Below the pieces are notes generated by a model. That model was given only the letters and a program-made list of their open reading frames with translations. It was not told the DNA's origin and made no database searches. DNA of 64,000 bases from an uncultured Clostridia bacterium (GTDB lineage Bacteria > Bacillota > Clostridia > Oscillospirales > CAG-382): positions 31,754 through 95,753 of the forward strand of contig CALWBE010000036.1 of the NCBI GenBank assembly GCA_944375955.1. Direction: 5' to 3'. Below, in pieces: positions 27,928 through 37,485 of the stretch (position 1 is its first letter; every line of letters begins with the position of its first letter). The translations under genes and the position numbers were made by a program.

Positions 27928-28833
27928 TTAAAAAGGCAGTTTATTAAAAAATTCTGGTACGTATTTATCTCCAGCCGCGGAGATATCCTGGCAGAATCCA
28001 TGAATCAGCCCTTTTTCTCCGGCATATTCGGCAGCACGCTGACTTTCAAGAGTGGTCAGTTTTCTTGAAATTTCCGGATAATCGAAGGCTTTATAAAACG
28101 GAACATACTGTGACATAAGGCTTATCCAGAATTTCGACTTGTCATAAGTATTTGAAAGATAATCTATTATAAGCTTTGTCTCGCGCAAATGAGATGGCAG
28201 GATAAGATGACGTACAAGTACGCCTTTTATCATTTTTCCTTCATTATCAAATACCGGATATCCTGCTAATGCAAGCATTTCGTCTATCGCTTCGGAAGCG
28301 GCTTTAAAATAATCGCGCGCGCCCGAATATTTTTCTGAAAGTTCGGGCGTTATATATTTAAGATCGGGCAGAAATATATCTATATATCCCGAAAGCAGCC
28401 GTATTGTTTCCTTTTTTTCATATCCGCCCGAATTCCATATCACAGGTATGCCGAGCTTGTCTTTTACAATATCGAGAGCGTTTATTATATTGGGTGTGAA
28501 ATGGACCGGATTTACAAGATTTATATTTTCCGCTCCCTTTTCTTTCAGCATAAGAAAAATATCCGCAAGCTTCCGGTCGGTTATTTCTTCACCCGTACCG
28601 TTATGGGATATTTGATAGTTCTGACAAAAAACGCATCCGAGATTGCATCCGGAAAAAAAGACCGCTCCCGACCCGTTTTTGCCGGTTATACACGGTTCTT
28701 CCCACATATGAAGATCTGCTCGCGCAACTATGGGATATATCCCGCTTCTGCAGAATCCTTTTTTATATTTTCGGTCGGCGCCGCAGTTTCTCGGACACAG
28801 TTTGCAGGGTGAAAAAAGATTTTGATTTTTCAT
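27928..28833 (-). CDS. radical SAM protein, PflA-like
   Basis: The 301-residue protein shows an N-terminal Cys-rich region (CKLCPRNCG, CRSG) and the radical-SAM cluster CNLGCVFCQNYQIS near residue 69, where CxxxCxxC binds the 4Fe-4S cluster. This layout matches the PflA-like radical SAM family found in many Clostridia and archaea near AmmeMemoRadiSam genes. Activation of a glycyl radical enzyme or another radical reaction is possible, but no glycyl radical enzyme is nearby. It precedes the mreD-like gene by 10 bases on the downstream side. Confidence 0.85.
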   Translation of the reverse strand: MKNQNLFSPCKLCPRNCGADRKYKKGFCRSGIYPIVARADLHMWEEPCITGKNGSGAVFFSGCNLGCVFCQNYQISHNGTGEEITDRKLADIFLMLKEKGAENINLVNPVHFTPNIINALDIVKDKLGIPVIWNSGGYEKKETIRLLSGYIDIFLPDLKYITPELSEKYSGARDYFKAASEAIDEMLALAGYPVFDNEGKMIKGVLVRHLILPSHLRETKLIIDYLSNTYDKSKFWISLMSQYVPFYKAFDYPEISRKLTTLESQRAAEYAGEKGLIHGFCQDISAAGDKYVPEFFNKLPF

Positions 28834-28843
28834 AACTTTATAT

Positions 28844-29404
28844 TTACTTTCCTATATCTTCACGCACAGGTATCCGGAAAATTGCCATTAGGATTCGCAT
28901 AACCGTAAATACAATGACTGCCGCTAAAATATTTGCAACATATTCCGGAAGAACTCCGGATAATATAAGCCGCACTGCGCTTTGTCCGCCCGAACTTGCT
29001 GTAGCAAAAAGATAAAAAAACGAAAACAATGCTTTTATCAGTAAAAGAGCCGCGGAAATGAGAAGTACTGAAAGCGGGGTTTTTCTTGAAAAAGGGGACG
29101 CGGCAAAATTAGCTGAATAAGCGCAAAGAAAATAAACTATGGGAGACAGAGCATACGGATTGCCGACAAATACATCAAATAAAAAACCTGCGGCAAGAGC
29201 AAAATATGACGCGTATTTTTTTCCTTGAAGCAGACTTGCGGATATAACGGCTCCGAGAAGAATGTCTGCTTTTACGGTTATTCCTGATATTTTTGAAAAA
29301 CTGCCGGAAAGCTTAGGCATAAGCTGAGTTGACAGTATAAAAACTATAATAAAAAACAAGATAAAGAAAATATTTGTCTTTTTTTCTTTTAAAAATTTTA
29401 TCAT
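28844..29404 (-). CDS. mreD: MreD-like membrane protein
   Basis: The product has five to six hydrophobic helices over 186 residues. ILLGAVISASLLQGKKYASYFALAAGFLFDVFVGNPYALSPIVYFLCAY is the conserved core of MreD (GLxxDxxxG-like motif, here GFLFDVFVG). MreD is part of the elongasome. It lies 2.7 kb before mreB in transcription order without mreC between, which supports the call but also makes the cluster unusual. Confidence 0.78.
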   Translation of the reverse strand: MIKFLKEKKTNIFFILFFIIVFILSTQLMPKLSGSFSKISGITVKADILLGAVISASLLQGKKYASYFALAAGFLFDVFVGNPYALSPIVYFLCAYSANFAASPFSRKTPLSVLLISAALLLIKALFSFFYLFATASSGGQSAVRLILSGVLPEYVANILAAVIVFTVMRILMAIFRIPVREDIGK

Positions 29405-29491
29405 ATCCGTCTGCCTCCTTCTTTTTTAAACTTTTTATAAATATAAACGGTTTTCCGCATGATGGAATCCGTACTTAGGAAAAGTGAATTT

Positions 29492-30610
29492 TTACGGCAA
29501 AACAGCGGAAGCTATACTGTATTCTCCAATCGCCGTTTCATCGGTCTTGACAAGATCTGAATATTTTTGTATAAGTTCTTCATATCTTTCGTTTATAAGA
29601 GTTGAATTTATTGACGACAGGACAGACTCGTTTGAATTGTATGTTTCGGGATCGGTTTCCACGCGCTGAATTACATGTATGCCGTAATCAGATTCTACTT
29701 CCTTAACTTCGCCTATCTGCATTTGTTTTAAAGCTTCGCCGAGTTCGGGTGCGTTTGCAGTTTCGGAATTGATATCCATTGACGATATTCCTTCGTAAAC
29801 CGTAACATATGACTGTTTAAAGTTTTCCGAAGCGCTTTCAAATGAATTTCCTGATTTTATATAGTTATATATTTCATCTGCGGTTTTTTTCCGGTTGCTT
29901 GCTTCGGCGGAAGATACGGGAGCGCGTGTGCCGTCAATTTTTTCATCATAAGAGCTGTTTATAAATATATGTTTGACAGAATAATAATTGTCTGCGTAAT
30001 ATTGTTTTTTATCTTCATCTGAAATTTTCATAGAACCTGTTTCATCATTAAATAAGGCTTCTTTAAGAAGATCTATATTTGCTGTCATTATATAAAGCTT
30101 GGTATAATCTTCTAAAGTAGTGCCGAAATTGAGAAGATAGCTTTCAAAATCCATTACCGAGCCGTAAGAATTTATTGCGTTTTGCTGTATTAGGCTATCG
30201 ATATAGTCGAGATAATCTTCAGGAAGCGAATAATTTTTATCGGGATCGTCAGCTGAGGGCATTGAATAAAGAATTGTATTTGCCGTAACTAAATTTTTTG
30301 CTTCATTTAGGGTATCTTCAAAGAACTTTTCTTCATAGGTTGAGCCGTCCGGAGCGGTTTTCTGCCAAATTTCTGGAGTATCCGAGGTGATAGAGCTGTC
30401 ATTAAAGCTTAAAACGGCAAAATATTCGCCTTTATGCTGAGAAAGAAAATAACTGAACATACCGGCTGTCATACCCGAATCTGAAATCTGTTTGCCGTTT
30501 TCATCTGTTCCCCACAAAATAAAATCTTCTTTTCCGGCGCAGGACAAGCAGCAGTTTAAAACGAGCAAAGAAAGCAGCAGAAATAAAAAGAATCTTGTTT
30601 TTATTTTCAT
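29492..30610 (-). CDS. PrsA-like foldase, parvulin-type peptidyl-prolyl isomerase
   Basis: An N-terminal signal segment (LFLLLSLLVLNCC) ends at a Cys-containing CLSC that may be a degenerate lipobox. A SurA/PrsA-like N domain (~60-190) precedes the parvulin domain: YYSVKHIFINSS near residue 210, LGEALKQMQIGEVKEVESDYGIHVIQRVE at the C-end. It would assist folding of exported proteins outside the membrane. Several Asn/Ser/Tyr-rich stretches are present. Catalytic details of the parvulin core are only partly conserved. Confidence 0.82.
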   Translation of the reverse strand: MKIKTRFFLFLLLSLLVLNCCLSCAGKEDFILWGTDENGKQISDSGMTAGMFSYFLSQHKGEYFAVLSFNDSSITSDTPEIWQKTAPDGSTYEEKFFEDTLNEAKNLVTANTILYSMPSADDPDKNYSLPEDYLDYIDSLIQQNAINSYGSVMDFESYLLNFGTTLEDYTKLYIMTANIDLLKEALFNDETGSMKISDEDKKQYYADNYYSVKHIFINSSYDEKIDGTRAPVSSAEASNRKKTADEIYNYIKSGNSFESASENFKQSYVTVYEGISSMDINSETANAPELGEALKQMQIGEVKEVESDYGIHVIQRVETDPETYNSNESVLSSINSTLINERYEELIQKYSDLVKTDETAIGEYSIASAVLP

Positions 30611-30720
30611 TTTAAGCGAAAACCTCCGTGATAGAAATATTTAAATGAAGCCGTGTGCGCTTCGGCAATTATACGGCAGCGGCGGGATTTTTAGGTTTTT
30701 CTTGTAAAAAATTCGTTATT

Positions 30721-31359
30721 TCATGCGCGCCGTGCGGTTTGCGATACGTGCGACAGAAGATAATTTTTTATATCAAAAGGCTGTTTTTGAGTATCTGCGC
30801 GAAGATAAAGCGGATGATGAGGATGTCCTTTTCTTGACAGCGGTCCGCAGGAATACCAGCGGGCAGAGTATTTTTCGGAAATCTTTTCAAAATCAGATAT
30901 AAAATTTATGAGATAATCTCTCTTTTCAACTATTGCTCCCCAAGCTGCCCATACAGACGGAACATCACTGCATAAAGACAGTATATATTCAAAGGCTTTT
31001 ATGTTTTCCAAGTGCAGAGAATAGTTGCATGTAAGCTCCATATCATCCGGATCGGTGGCGCGCTGAGCATATACATTAAACATTATAAAACTGTCATGAC
31101 CGTTGCCGTGCGCTATGCGTTCTACCGATTTAAGTGTGTTGTCAAGATTGTCCGGCGCGGCAGTCGAAGGATTTATCCCGATACAAATAAGAGGATTTTT
31201 ACCCTGTGTGCCGAGTATGTAACGGTATTCTCCGTAAAAAGGAGGCACATACAGCCATTTTTTCGAATCATATTCTTCCTGCGGCATTTTTGCCGCCGCA
31301 AGCGCGTCATAAAAGCTTAAAAGCTCGATTTCGCAGGTTTTTTTTGTCGGAATATGCAT
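30721..31359 (-). CDS. DUF1643 family protein
   Basis: The 212-residue protein contains the DUF1643 signature: YRYILGTQGKNPLICIGINPSTAAPDNLDNTLKSVERIA followed by SFIMFNVYAQRATDP, and VWAAWGAIVEKRDYLINF in the middle. The family is thought to be uracil-glycosylase-like in fold but its role is unknown. RBS AAAGGAC lies before the ATG at 31359. The neighbouring mnmA is on the same strand upstream. Confidence 0.85.
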   Translation of the reverse strand: MHIPTKKTCEIELLSFYDALAAAKMPQEEYDSKKWLYVPPFYGEYRYILGTQGKNPLICIGINPSTAAPDNLDNTLKSVERIAHGNGHDSFIMFNVYAQRATDPDDMELTCNYSLHLENIKAFEYILSLCSDVPSVWAAWGAIVEKRDYLINFISDFEKISEKYSARWYSCGPLSRKGHPHHPLYLRADTQKQPFDIKNYLLSHVSQTARRA

Positions 31360-31433
31360 TGTGCTTTAGTCCTTTTACAAGTTTATTTAAATATTTTAGT
31401 TTTTTTATAAAATATCAGCCTTACGCTAATGAA

Positions 31434-32477
31434 TCAGCATATAATGCCGCCGCACAGAAGAATTCCGTCTTCGTCATATGCGACAGCCGATTGCCCCGGA
31501 GTTACGGCGCGCTGAGGCTCGTCAAACTTTATATCAAGCAAACCGTCATGAAAAGACATTAGGGCAGGACTTTCGGTGGAAGAATACCTCACCTTTACAA
31601 AAGCTCTTATCGGTTTTTCTATCCCGTCTATTGCCTGAAAATTCACGTTTTCAGCGGTAAGTCTGTCGGTATACAGCTCATTTTCGGGACATAATACCAC
31701 CTGATTTTCACAAAGCCGCTTTTCCTTTACAAAAAGCGGAGCGGGCAGAGATAAGCCGAGCCCTTTTCTCTGTCCGGTAGTATAGCGTATAATGCCGCGG
31801 TGTCTGCCTAAAACTCTGCCGTCGGAAGTTACAAAATCTCCCGGCTCAAATTGTTTACCGAGAAGCTTTTGAGTAAAATCCGCATAGTTTGTATCTTTTA
31901 TGAAACAAATATCCTGACTGTCCTTTTTTTCGGCGTTAAAAAGACCGTTTTGAGCGGCAAATGCTCGCACTTCGTCTTTAGTATATCCTCCGAGCGGAAA
32001 ATAAGCGCGGTCTATCTGACTGCGGGTAAGCTGCCATAGAACATAGCTTTGATCTTTTTTTTTGAAGAGCGCGCGCTTTATAACTTTTCTTCCGTATTTT
32101 TCGGAATATTCGGCGCGGGCATAATGTCCTGCAGCTACAAAATCAAAGCTTTCTTTTTCAGCTATATCGCAGAGTATTCCGAATTTTATAAGCCGGTTGC
32201 ACAAAACGCACGGATTTGGAGTTTTTCCTTCCGCATAGCTTTCGGCAAACGGAAGTATGACCTCTTTTTTAAAAAAATCTTTTTTGTCTATTGTTTGATG
32301 TTCTATTCCGAATTTTTCGGCGTTTGCGCGCGCAAGTCCGGCTTCCGTGCCGTCATCATTTTCGCAAAGCAGAAGAGTTATTGCCTTTAAATAAAAACCG
32401 GCTTTTTTTAAAAGCAGCATACATGCCGCGCTGTCCACTCCTCCGCTGACCGCGACAAGAGCTTTTTTATCAGTCAT
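31434..32477 (-). CDS. mnmA: tRNA-specific 2-thiouridylase
   Basis: MnmA installs the 2-thio group at U34 of Glu, Gln and Lys tRNAs. The 347-residue protein has the PP-loop LVAVSGGVDSAACMLLLKKAG at its start, the catalytic pair Cys in TPNPCVLCNRLIKFG (~residue 92) and DSQDICFI, and GLGLSLPAPLFVKE near the C-terminus. It begins 3 bases after the serine hydrolase stop. mnmM, which acts on the same U34, is at 48.6 kb. Confidence 0.96.
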   Translation of the reverse strand: MTDKKALVAVSGGVDSAACMLLLKKAGFYLKAITLLLCENDDGTEAGLARANAEKFGIEHQTIDKKDFFKKEVILPFAESYAEGKTPNPCVLCNRLIKFGILCDIAEKESFDFVAAGHYARAEYSEKYGRKVIKRALFKKKDQSYVLWQLTRSQIDRAYFPLGGYTKDEVRAFAAQNGLFNAEKKDSQDICFIKDTNYADFTQKLLGKQFEPGDFVTSDGRVLGRHRGIIRYTTGQRKGLGLSLPAPLFVKEKRLCENQVVLCPENELYTDRLTAENVNFQAIDGIEKPIRAFVKVRYSSTESPALMSFHDGLLDIKFDEPQRAVTPGQSAVAYDEDGILLCGGIIC

Positions 32478-32479
32478 AT

Positions 32480-33889
32480 TTAAGCCTCTCTTGCGGTAAA
32501 CTCGGCATAATGACCGGAATTATATCCGCCTTTTCTTGTAATTTTCAGCTTTTCACCTTCGGTTTTGAACGTATATGTAACTTTATGCGGACAGTTGAGA
32601 GCCCTCAGCATAACAGTAAATTCGCCGCTGTTTTCATCTTCCGGAAAACCGCATGCAGAATAATAAAGATCACAGTTATGCGATGCGGTAAAACCGTCAA
32701 GATCAGGCTTTACATAATTGCCGTGCAAAATGCCTTTTGTCCATTTTCCCGATTTTATCTCTATTCGGCTTGTAAGGCAGGCGTCATAAGAACCGGAAAT
32801 ATATATAGTTATTCCGTTTTCGGTTTTTTCGGAGGTCAATTTTGAAAAACCGCACGGATTTTCTTCAAAAATATAGGTTTTTCCCGCAAACGAGGGAGTT
32901 TTTTCGGAAAATTGTCCTGCAATATAGTATTTTTTAAGATAATCGCTGAGAGTATCGCTGTCTATTGTTTCGGTATTGCCGCCGCCGCAGATATTGTCCG
33001 CAAAATCATATACACAGTCTATTTCTTTCTGCATATCTCCGGTTTCGGCTATCATCGCCACAACAAGCTCTTTTTCGGGAAATACCATGCACAGCTGACC
33101 GAAAGCTCCGTCGGCTCTGAAGCCTTCACGGCTGTTTTTCCAAAATTGCAAACCGTAGCCCGCACACCAGTCGGGATTTCCGTTTAAACTGTTGTCCGAT
33201 ATCTTTGAAACCGCAAGCGAACAGTAATCTTCGGACAACAGCCGTTTTCCGCCGTAAACTCCGCCGTAAAGATATAAAAGTCCGAGCTTTGCGGCGTCTT
33301 CGCTTGAAATGTGCAGTCCCACTCCGCCTTCCGAAATTCCGAAACGGCTGTTCCACTGTGCCCCTCGGATGTCAAGGTCTTCAAACAGGTTTTTCTCAAG
33401 AAATTCATACGCACTCATTCCGGTACGTCTGTTTATGCACGCTGAAGCAAGAAATGTGGCGCCGGTATTATATGTAAAATGAGTTCCTGGAACATATTTA
33501 ACCTCGCTTGAAAGAAATGCCGCGACCGGATCGTCTGAAGTTATCATTTTGTTCATTACGCATTCTTCATGTCCGGTGTTCATTGAAAGAACATGAAGTA
33601 AGGTCATCTTCGCAAGATTATCGGATATTTTTTCAGGGCATTTTTCCGGAAAAATATCAATTATTTTTTCATTCAGCGACAAAAGACCTTTATCCTGCGC
33701 AATGCCGACTGCCGTTGAACAGAAGGATTTGCTCATAGAATATACTTGGTTTTTGTCATGAGTTGAATACGGGCATGGCGCGCCGGAAAAAATTTTCTTC
33801 CCGCCGCGGTATACTGTTAAAGAATGTATTTCACAGTTTTGTTTAAGCTGATTTTCAAATAAACTTATCACTGCGTCGGTACCTGTCAT
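32480..33889 (-). CDS. serine beta-lactamase-like hydrolase
   Basis: The N-terminal ~300 residues fit the class C beta-lactamase/esterase family (Pfam Beta-lactamase): SxxK motif SMSKSFCSTAVG near residue 52, a Y-x-N-like YNTGATFLAS, and DGAFGQLCMVFPEKELVVAMIA near residue 266 as the third motif. The C-terminal ~160 residues form an additional beta-rich domain. No signal peptide is seen, so it is probably cytosolic and an esterase or peptidase rather than a resistance enzyme. RBS AAAAGAG precedes the ATG. Confidence 0.82.
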   Translation of the reverse strand: MTGTDAVISLFENQLKQNCEIHSLTVYRGGKKIFSGAPCPYSTHDKNQVYSMSKSFCSTAVGIAQDKGLLSLNEKIIDIFPEKCPEKISDNLAKMTLLHVLSMNTGHEECVMNKMITSDDPVAAFLSSEVKYVPGTHFTYNTGATFLASACINRRTGMSAYEFLEKNLFEDLDIRGAQWNSRFGISEGGVGLHISSEDAAKLGLLYLYGGVYGGKRLLSEDYCSLAVSKISDNSLNGNPDWCAGYGLQFWKNSREGFRADGAFGQLCMVFPEKELVVAMIAETGDMQKEIDCVYDFADNICGGGNTETIDSDTLSDYLKKYYIAGQFSEKTPSFAGKTYIFEENPCGFSKLTSEKTENGITIYISGSYDACLTSRIEIKSGKWTKGILHGNYVKPDLDGFTASHNCDLYYSACGFPEDENSGEFTVMLRALNCPHKVTYTFKTEGEKLKITRKGGYNSGHYAEFTAREA

Positions 33890-33953
33890 AATATCACTCT
33901 TTTCGGTTAAAAAATAACTGTGTCTGCAAAAATTTAAATAAGCGGTAAACGCG

Positions 33954-34580
33954 CTATCTGCTGAATTTATTCATAGCTTCGTCTATTTTTCCGCCCGCTA
34001 TAAGCTGCGCGGCGTCATGTGCGCTGCCGAAAAGCTTAAATAAAGTTTCTTTTTCGGATGCGGAAAAGCTGCTTAATACCCAATCCGCAAGATCTGCTTC
34101 CGGATGCGGTTTTTTTCCTATGCCGATTTTTATACGGGGAAAATTGTCGCTTTCGAGATGATAAATTATTGATTTTATGCCGTTATGACCTCCGTCGGAA
34201 CCTTTTCGCCGTATCCTCATGACTCCTACGTCAAGGGATATATCGTCGTATATCACAAGGATATTTTCCGGAGAAATTCCGTAAAACTCTGCGGCGTCCC
34301 TCACAGCCTGTCCGGAATTATTCATAAAGGTCTGCGGAAGCATAAAAAGACAGCGCTTTCCTCCGAAGACCGCATCGCAGCAGAGAGATTTGAATTTTGA
34401 ACGATTGATTGCAAAACCTTCTTTTCCGCTTATATATTCAAGCGCGAGGAATCCTGCATTATGCCGTGTGAATCGATATTTGTCGCCGGGATTTCCGAGT
34501 CCGGCGACTATATAGCTTACAGGTTCGGGCGAAGGTTTATCAGTTTCTATTTTTTTAAAAAGGTCAAAAATGCTTGTCAT
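33954..34580 (-). CDS. pth: peptidyl-tRNA hydrolase
   Basis: Pth recycles peptidyl-tRNA released from stalled ribosomes. Motifs are IVAGLGNPGDKYRFTRHNAGF (catalytic His and Asn), LMLPQTFMNNSGQAV-like FMLPQTFMNNSG, VIYDDISLDVGVMRIRRKGSDGGHNGIKSI with the conserved Asp. The product of 208 residues carries an N-terminal extension of ~20 residues relative to the normal start. It follows the unknown 472-residue gene by 18 bases. Confidence 0.97.
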   Translation of the reverse strand: MTSIFDLFKKIETDKPSPEPVSYIVAGLGNPGDKYRFTRHNAGFLALEYISGKEGFAINRSKFKSLCCDAVFGGKRCLFMLPQTFMNNSGQAVRDAAEFYGISPENILVIYDDISLDVGVMRIRRKGSDGGHNGIKSIIYHLESDNFPRIKIGIGKKPHPEADLADWVLSSFSASEKETLFKLFGSAHDAAQLIAGGKIDEAMNKFSR

Positions 34581-34598
34581 AATATCTCCGCGGCAGTT

Positions 34599-36017
34599 TT
34601 ATTTTGAATTGAAATTTTTGCCGTTTTCTTCCCATTTTTCTTTTATTTTTAAAAGTCTTTCAAGGCTTTTTCCCGAAAACGGAACGGGAATGCATTCTTT
34701 GTCTATAATAAATCCGTTGACAGAAGAATTTCCTGAAGCTATTTCCTTAAGAATCTCGTCAAACTGCCATTTTTTATATCCTGAATTTTCAGGGTTGTCT
34801 TTTTTGAATTTTTTATAGCTTTCAGATGTTTCCATAAGCTGTACTGATGAATAAAGATCAAAAAAGCAGTTTCCGCTTCCGTCTTTTACGATAGATACCG
34901 TAAGAGCAGTATTTCCGTTTTCTCCTTCCTTTTTTGCGCATGGCTGAAGAAGTACAGAACGGAAAAGCGAATCATACATTGCGGCTTCTGTATTTTTAAG
35001 TTTTTCCTGCGGAACTCCGTTTTTGAGATCCTGGAAAAATGCGGTCATATATCTTCTAAGCGGAATATTTTCGGGATATTCAAGCTTTTGGCTTATCTGA
35101 GACGCGTCGATCTGAATGAGAGCCGACATGCCGAATTTATATAAAAATCTTATTCCGCGCAGGCCGTTCGCGGCGATATCGGCGATTTCGCGTGAAATTT
35201 CCGAAGGCGCGATATTTCTAATATATACTTTTTGATTTCTTTTTGTAAATTCATTTTCAGCTGCACGGGCGGCTTCTTCACATATTGCGATAAGGGCGTT
35301 TCCGCCGGCAGAATGCTGGCGTTTTGTATGCTCGGAACACAGAACAAAGAGTTTGTCAGCCTGAGGAAGATTTTTAAACAGAGCTTTTTTTGCGTTTTCC
35401 GAAAGATTTTTAAGAGATACCGGAAGCTGTACTGTTATTTTTTCTCCGGGCTTTGCGGTGCTGCGGGCTTTTGCGGCAAGTTCTGATATTTTTCTTTCGC
35501 ACAGCGCGGCCGCGCAGAGACTTTCGGCAAGAGTAGAAGTCTCAAGCATTTTTTTGCCGAAATCGGCGGACTGTACTGCCGTATTGTAATATTCGATAAG
35601 TTTTCTTGACTCTTCTTTATCTTCTTCCGACAGTTCAGGTGCCGGCTGAGCTTCTTTGGCTTTTGTTTCCTTAGTTTCAGAATACGGTTCTTTTATTGTC
35701 GCAAGCTCTATTGACGCCTTTTCAATGAAAAAGTCTTCGTCACGATCGTATTGTATACGGTATTTACCGAAATTTTCAGAAGCATCGCGCCACATTTCAA
35801 AATCCTCGTCGGATATCTCAAAAGTTTTTGTGCTTCCGTGATATTTTAATACTTTACCGTACTTTTTATCTGTTGTTTTGTCTTTATATACTTCAAAAAC
35901 TCCGTCACGATAGACAGTTATTTCATTTTCACTGTCCTTTTTTTCAGAGGCGGTATTTGCATTTATATTATTGCTGTCATTTTTGCTTTGTTTTTTGTTT
36001 TTGCCGAAAAAAGCCAT
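34599..36017 (-). CDS. uncharacterised 472-residue protein
   Basis: The protein begins with a Lys/Asn/Ser-rich tail (~1-32), then a region EVYKDKTTDKKYGKVLKYHGSTKTFEISDEDFEMW, a Glu/Lys-rich segment, and an Ala/Glu-rich helical middle (about 140-260). The last ~130 residues end in NSSVNGFIIDKECIPVPFSGKSLERLLKIKEK, faintly like the C-terminus of SseB-family proteins, but I am not confident. No signal peptide or membrane helix is visible. RBS GAAAGGA lies before the ATG. It precedes pth in one transcript. Confidence 0.65.
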   Translation of the reverse strand: MAFFGKNKKQSKNDSNNINANTASEKKDSENEITVYRDGVFEVYKDKTTDKKYGKVLKYHGSTKTFEISDEDFEMWRDASENFGKYRIQYDRDEDFFIEKASIELATIKEPYSETKETKAKEAQPAPELSEEDKEESRKLIEYYNTAVQSADFGKKMLETSTLAESLCAAALCERKISELAAKARSTAKPGEKITVQLPVSLKNLSENAKKALFKNLPQADKLFVLCSEHTKRQHSAGGNALIAICEEAARAAENEFTKRNQKVYIRNIAPSEISREIADIAANGLRGIRFLYKFGMSALIQIDASQISQKLEYPENIPLRRYMTAFFQDLKNGVPQEKLKNTEAAMYDSLFRSVLLQPCAKKEGENGNTALTVSIVKDGSGNCFFDLYSSVQLMETSESYKKFKKDNPENSGYKKWQFDEILKEIASGNSSVNGFIIDKECIPVPFSGKSLERLLKIKEKWEENGKNFNSK

Positions 36018-36126
36018 AATTTTTCCTTTCCGATTTTTATTAATCTATTTTATAAACGTATGTTTTGTGTGCTTATTTATTATTTTTTACAGTTTGTCTC
36101 AAACAATTCTTTTTTTATATATATAA

Positions 36127-36450
36127 TCAGATCTGAACATACGCCGCTATAAGTTCGAATATAAATACGGCGGCGCATGAAGCGGCAGCAACGCGCAAAA
36201 GGCCCTGATCAAAGAAAGCGAGTACAACTGCTGCAGCAAATCCTGCCGCTGCAGAAGCGGCTGATGATGAGGCATAGAAAATGCCCGGAACAGTCATTAC
36301 TGTCAGTACCGAATACGGCATGTAATATAAAAATGACAGTATGAATTTATTTTCTATTTTTCTGCGCATTAAGACCATTGGAAGCATTCTTACAAGATAA
36401 GTGACTCCGGCTGAAACGATAAGATATGGAAAAAACTGAATCATGCTCAT
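36127..36450 (-). CDS. azlD: AzlD branched-chain amino acid exporter subunit
   Basis: The product has about four hydrophobic helices in ~107 residues, including GVTYLVRMLPMVLMRRKI and FLYYMPYSVLTVMTVPGIFYAS, typical of AzlD. AzlC and AzlD together export branched-chain amino acids or analogues. ATG at 36450 is selected because it overlaps the azlC stop as ATGA and AGGAGG lies 10 bases before it; a longer frame upstream lies entirely inside azlC. Confidence 0.92.
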   Translation of the reverse strand: MSMIQFFPYLIVSAGVTYLVRMLPMVLMRRKIENKFILSFLYYMPYSVLTVMTVPGIFYASSSAASAAAGFAAAVVLAFFDQGLLRVAAASCAAVFIFELIAAYVQI

Positions 36451-37181
36451 TCTGCGGTTTCCTCCTTTGCGTTTTCGGTCTTTATCGGACAAAGCGCGGC
36501 AAAAAGCGCGCTTGCAGAAACAGCGCAGATGATGATTATAAATCCCTGCGGTATATTGAGTTTTGACAGCGCCGGCAGATATTTAAACGAACATGACAGC
36601 GCGGCTGACAGCAGCGAACAAAGCGCGACGGCGCGGCTTTTTTTCGCTTCGGGCACGACGATTGCCACAAACATTCCGTAAATTGCGATCCCGAGAGCCG
36701 AGACTATCATCTCGGGCAGTATATTTCCGGCGGCGGCGCCGATAAGAGTACCTATACTCCAGCCTAAATATGGAGTAAGTATAAGTCCGTAAAGATATTT
36801 TTTACCTACGGTGCCGCGCTGAGCGGATGCTACTGCAAAAACTTCATCTGTATTTACAAATGATATGATAAACCTGTCGGCATACCTGACACTTTTTCCG
36901 AGTTTTTGCGAAAGTGATACCGACATAAGAGAATATCTTAAATTTATCACAAGCTGTGACAATGCAAGTTCGGCAAGCGAACCTGATGATACTATTATCG
37001 GAACCGCGGCAAGCTGTCCTGCCGAAGTGACGTTTGTCATTGAAATAAGCAGAGCTTCAATTACTGAAAGTCCGGCATCCGACGCTGAAATGCCAAAAGC
37101 GAATGATACGGCGAGATATCCGAGACAAATCGGTATTCCGTCTGCAAGTCCTTTTTTTAAGCTGTTATTATCGTCTCTCAT
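36447..37181 (-). CDS. azlC: AzlC branched-chain amino acid exporter subunit
   Basis: This 244-residue membrane protein has the AzlC core: GIPICLGYLAVSFAFGISASDAGLSVIEALLISMTNVTSAGQLAA, NLRYSLMSVSLSQKLG and DEVFAVASAQRG. Its RBS is AAAGGAG. The gene overlaps azlD by four bases. In this window the ilvE/vor cluster 20 kb away also concerns branched-chain metabolites, but a regulatory link is not visible. Confidence 0.95.
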   Translation of the reverse strand: MRDDNNSLKKGLADGIPICLGYLAVSFAFGISASDAGLSVIEALLISMTNVTSAGQLAAVPIIVSSGSLAELALSQLVINLRYSLMSVSLSQKLGKSVRYADRFIISFVNTDEVFAVASAQRGTVGKKYLYGLILTPYLGWSIGTLIGAAAGNILPEMIVSALGIAIYGMFVAIVVPEAKKSRAVALCSLLSAALSCSFKYLPALSKLNIPQGFIIIICAVSASALFAALCPIKTENAKEETAE

Positions 37182-37485
37182 ATCTGCTCCTTTATATTCT
37201 GCATCATTTTATTTTATCACAAATAATGCCAAAAGTCAAACGCATCCTCATATCAAAACGGCATATTTAAAAGGTAAAACGCAAAAATACAAAAGATATA
37301 CGGGAATTGCTTTTTAATTAGTTTTTAGGATATTGACATATACGGTTTTTTAGTTTGGTATATAGTGAAAGTATTTGTTTACAAAATAATTTTTTGCCGT
37401 ATATTGATTTATTCAACAAATAATATTATAATAAAACATTAAATAGTTTTATTTTGGAATAATTTAAAGAAAGGAATAGAAAATA
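37182..37485 (+). promoter_or_regulatory. guaB upstream region with promoter
   Basis: This 304-base divergent gap between azlC and guaB contains TTGATT (37404-37409) and TATAAT (37427-37432) at 17-base spacing, about 55 bases before the guaB start. A stronger TTGACA at 37333-37338 lacks a well spaced -10. I looked for a purine riboswitch core and found none. Confidence 0.6.

Noticed and set aside
37182..37485. Purine riboswitch before guaB
   Set aside because: No conserved aptamer core (TATAATC ... ATATGG ... GTTTC) could be found in either strand.
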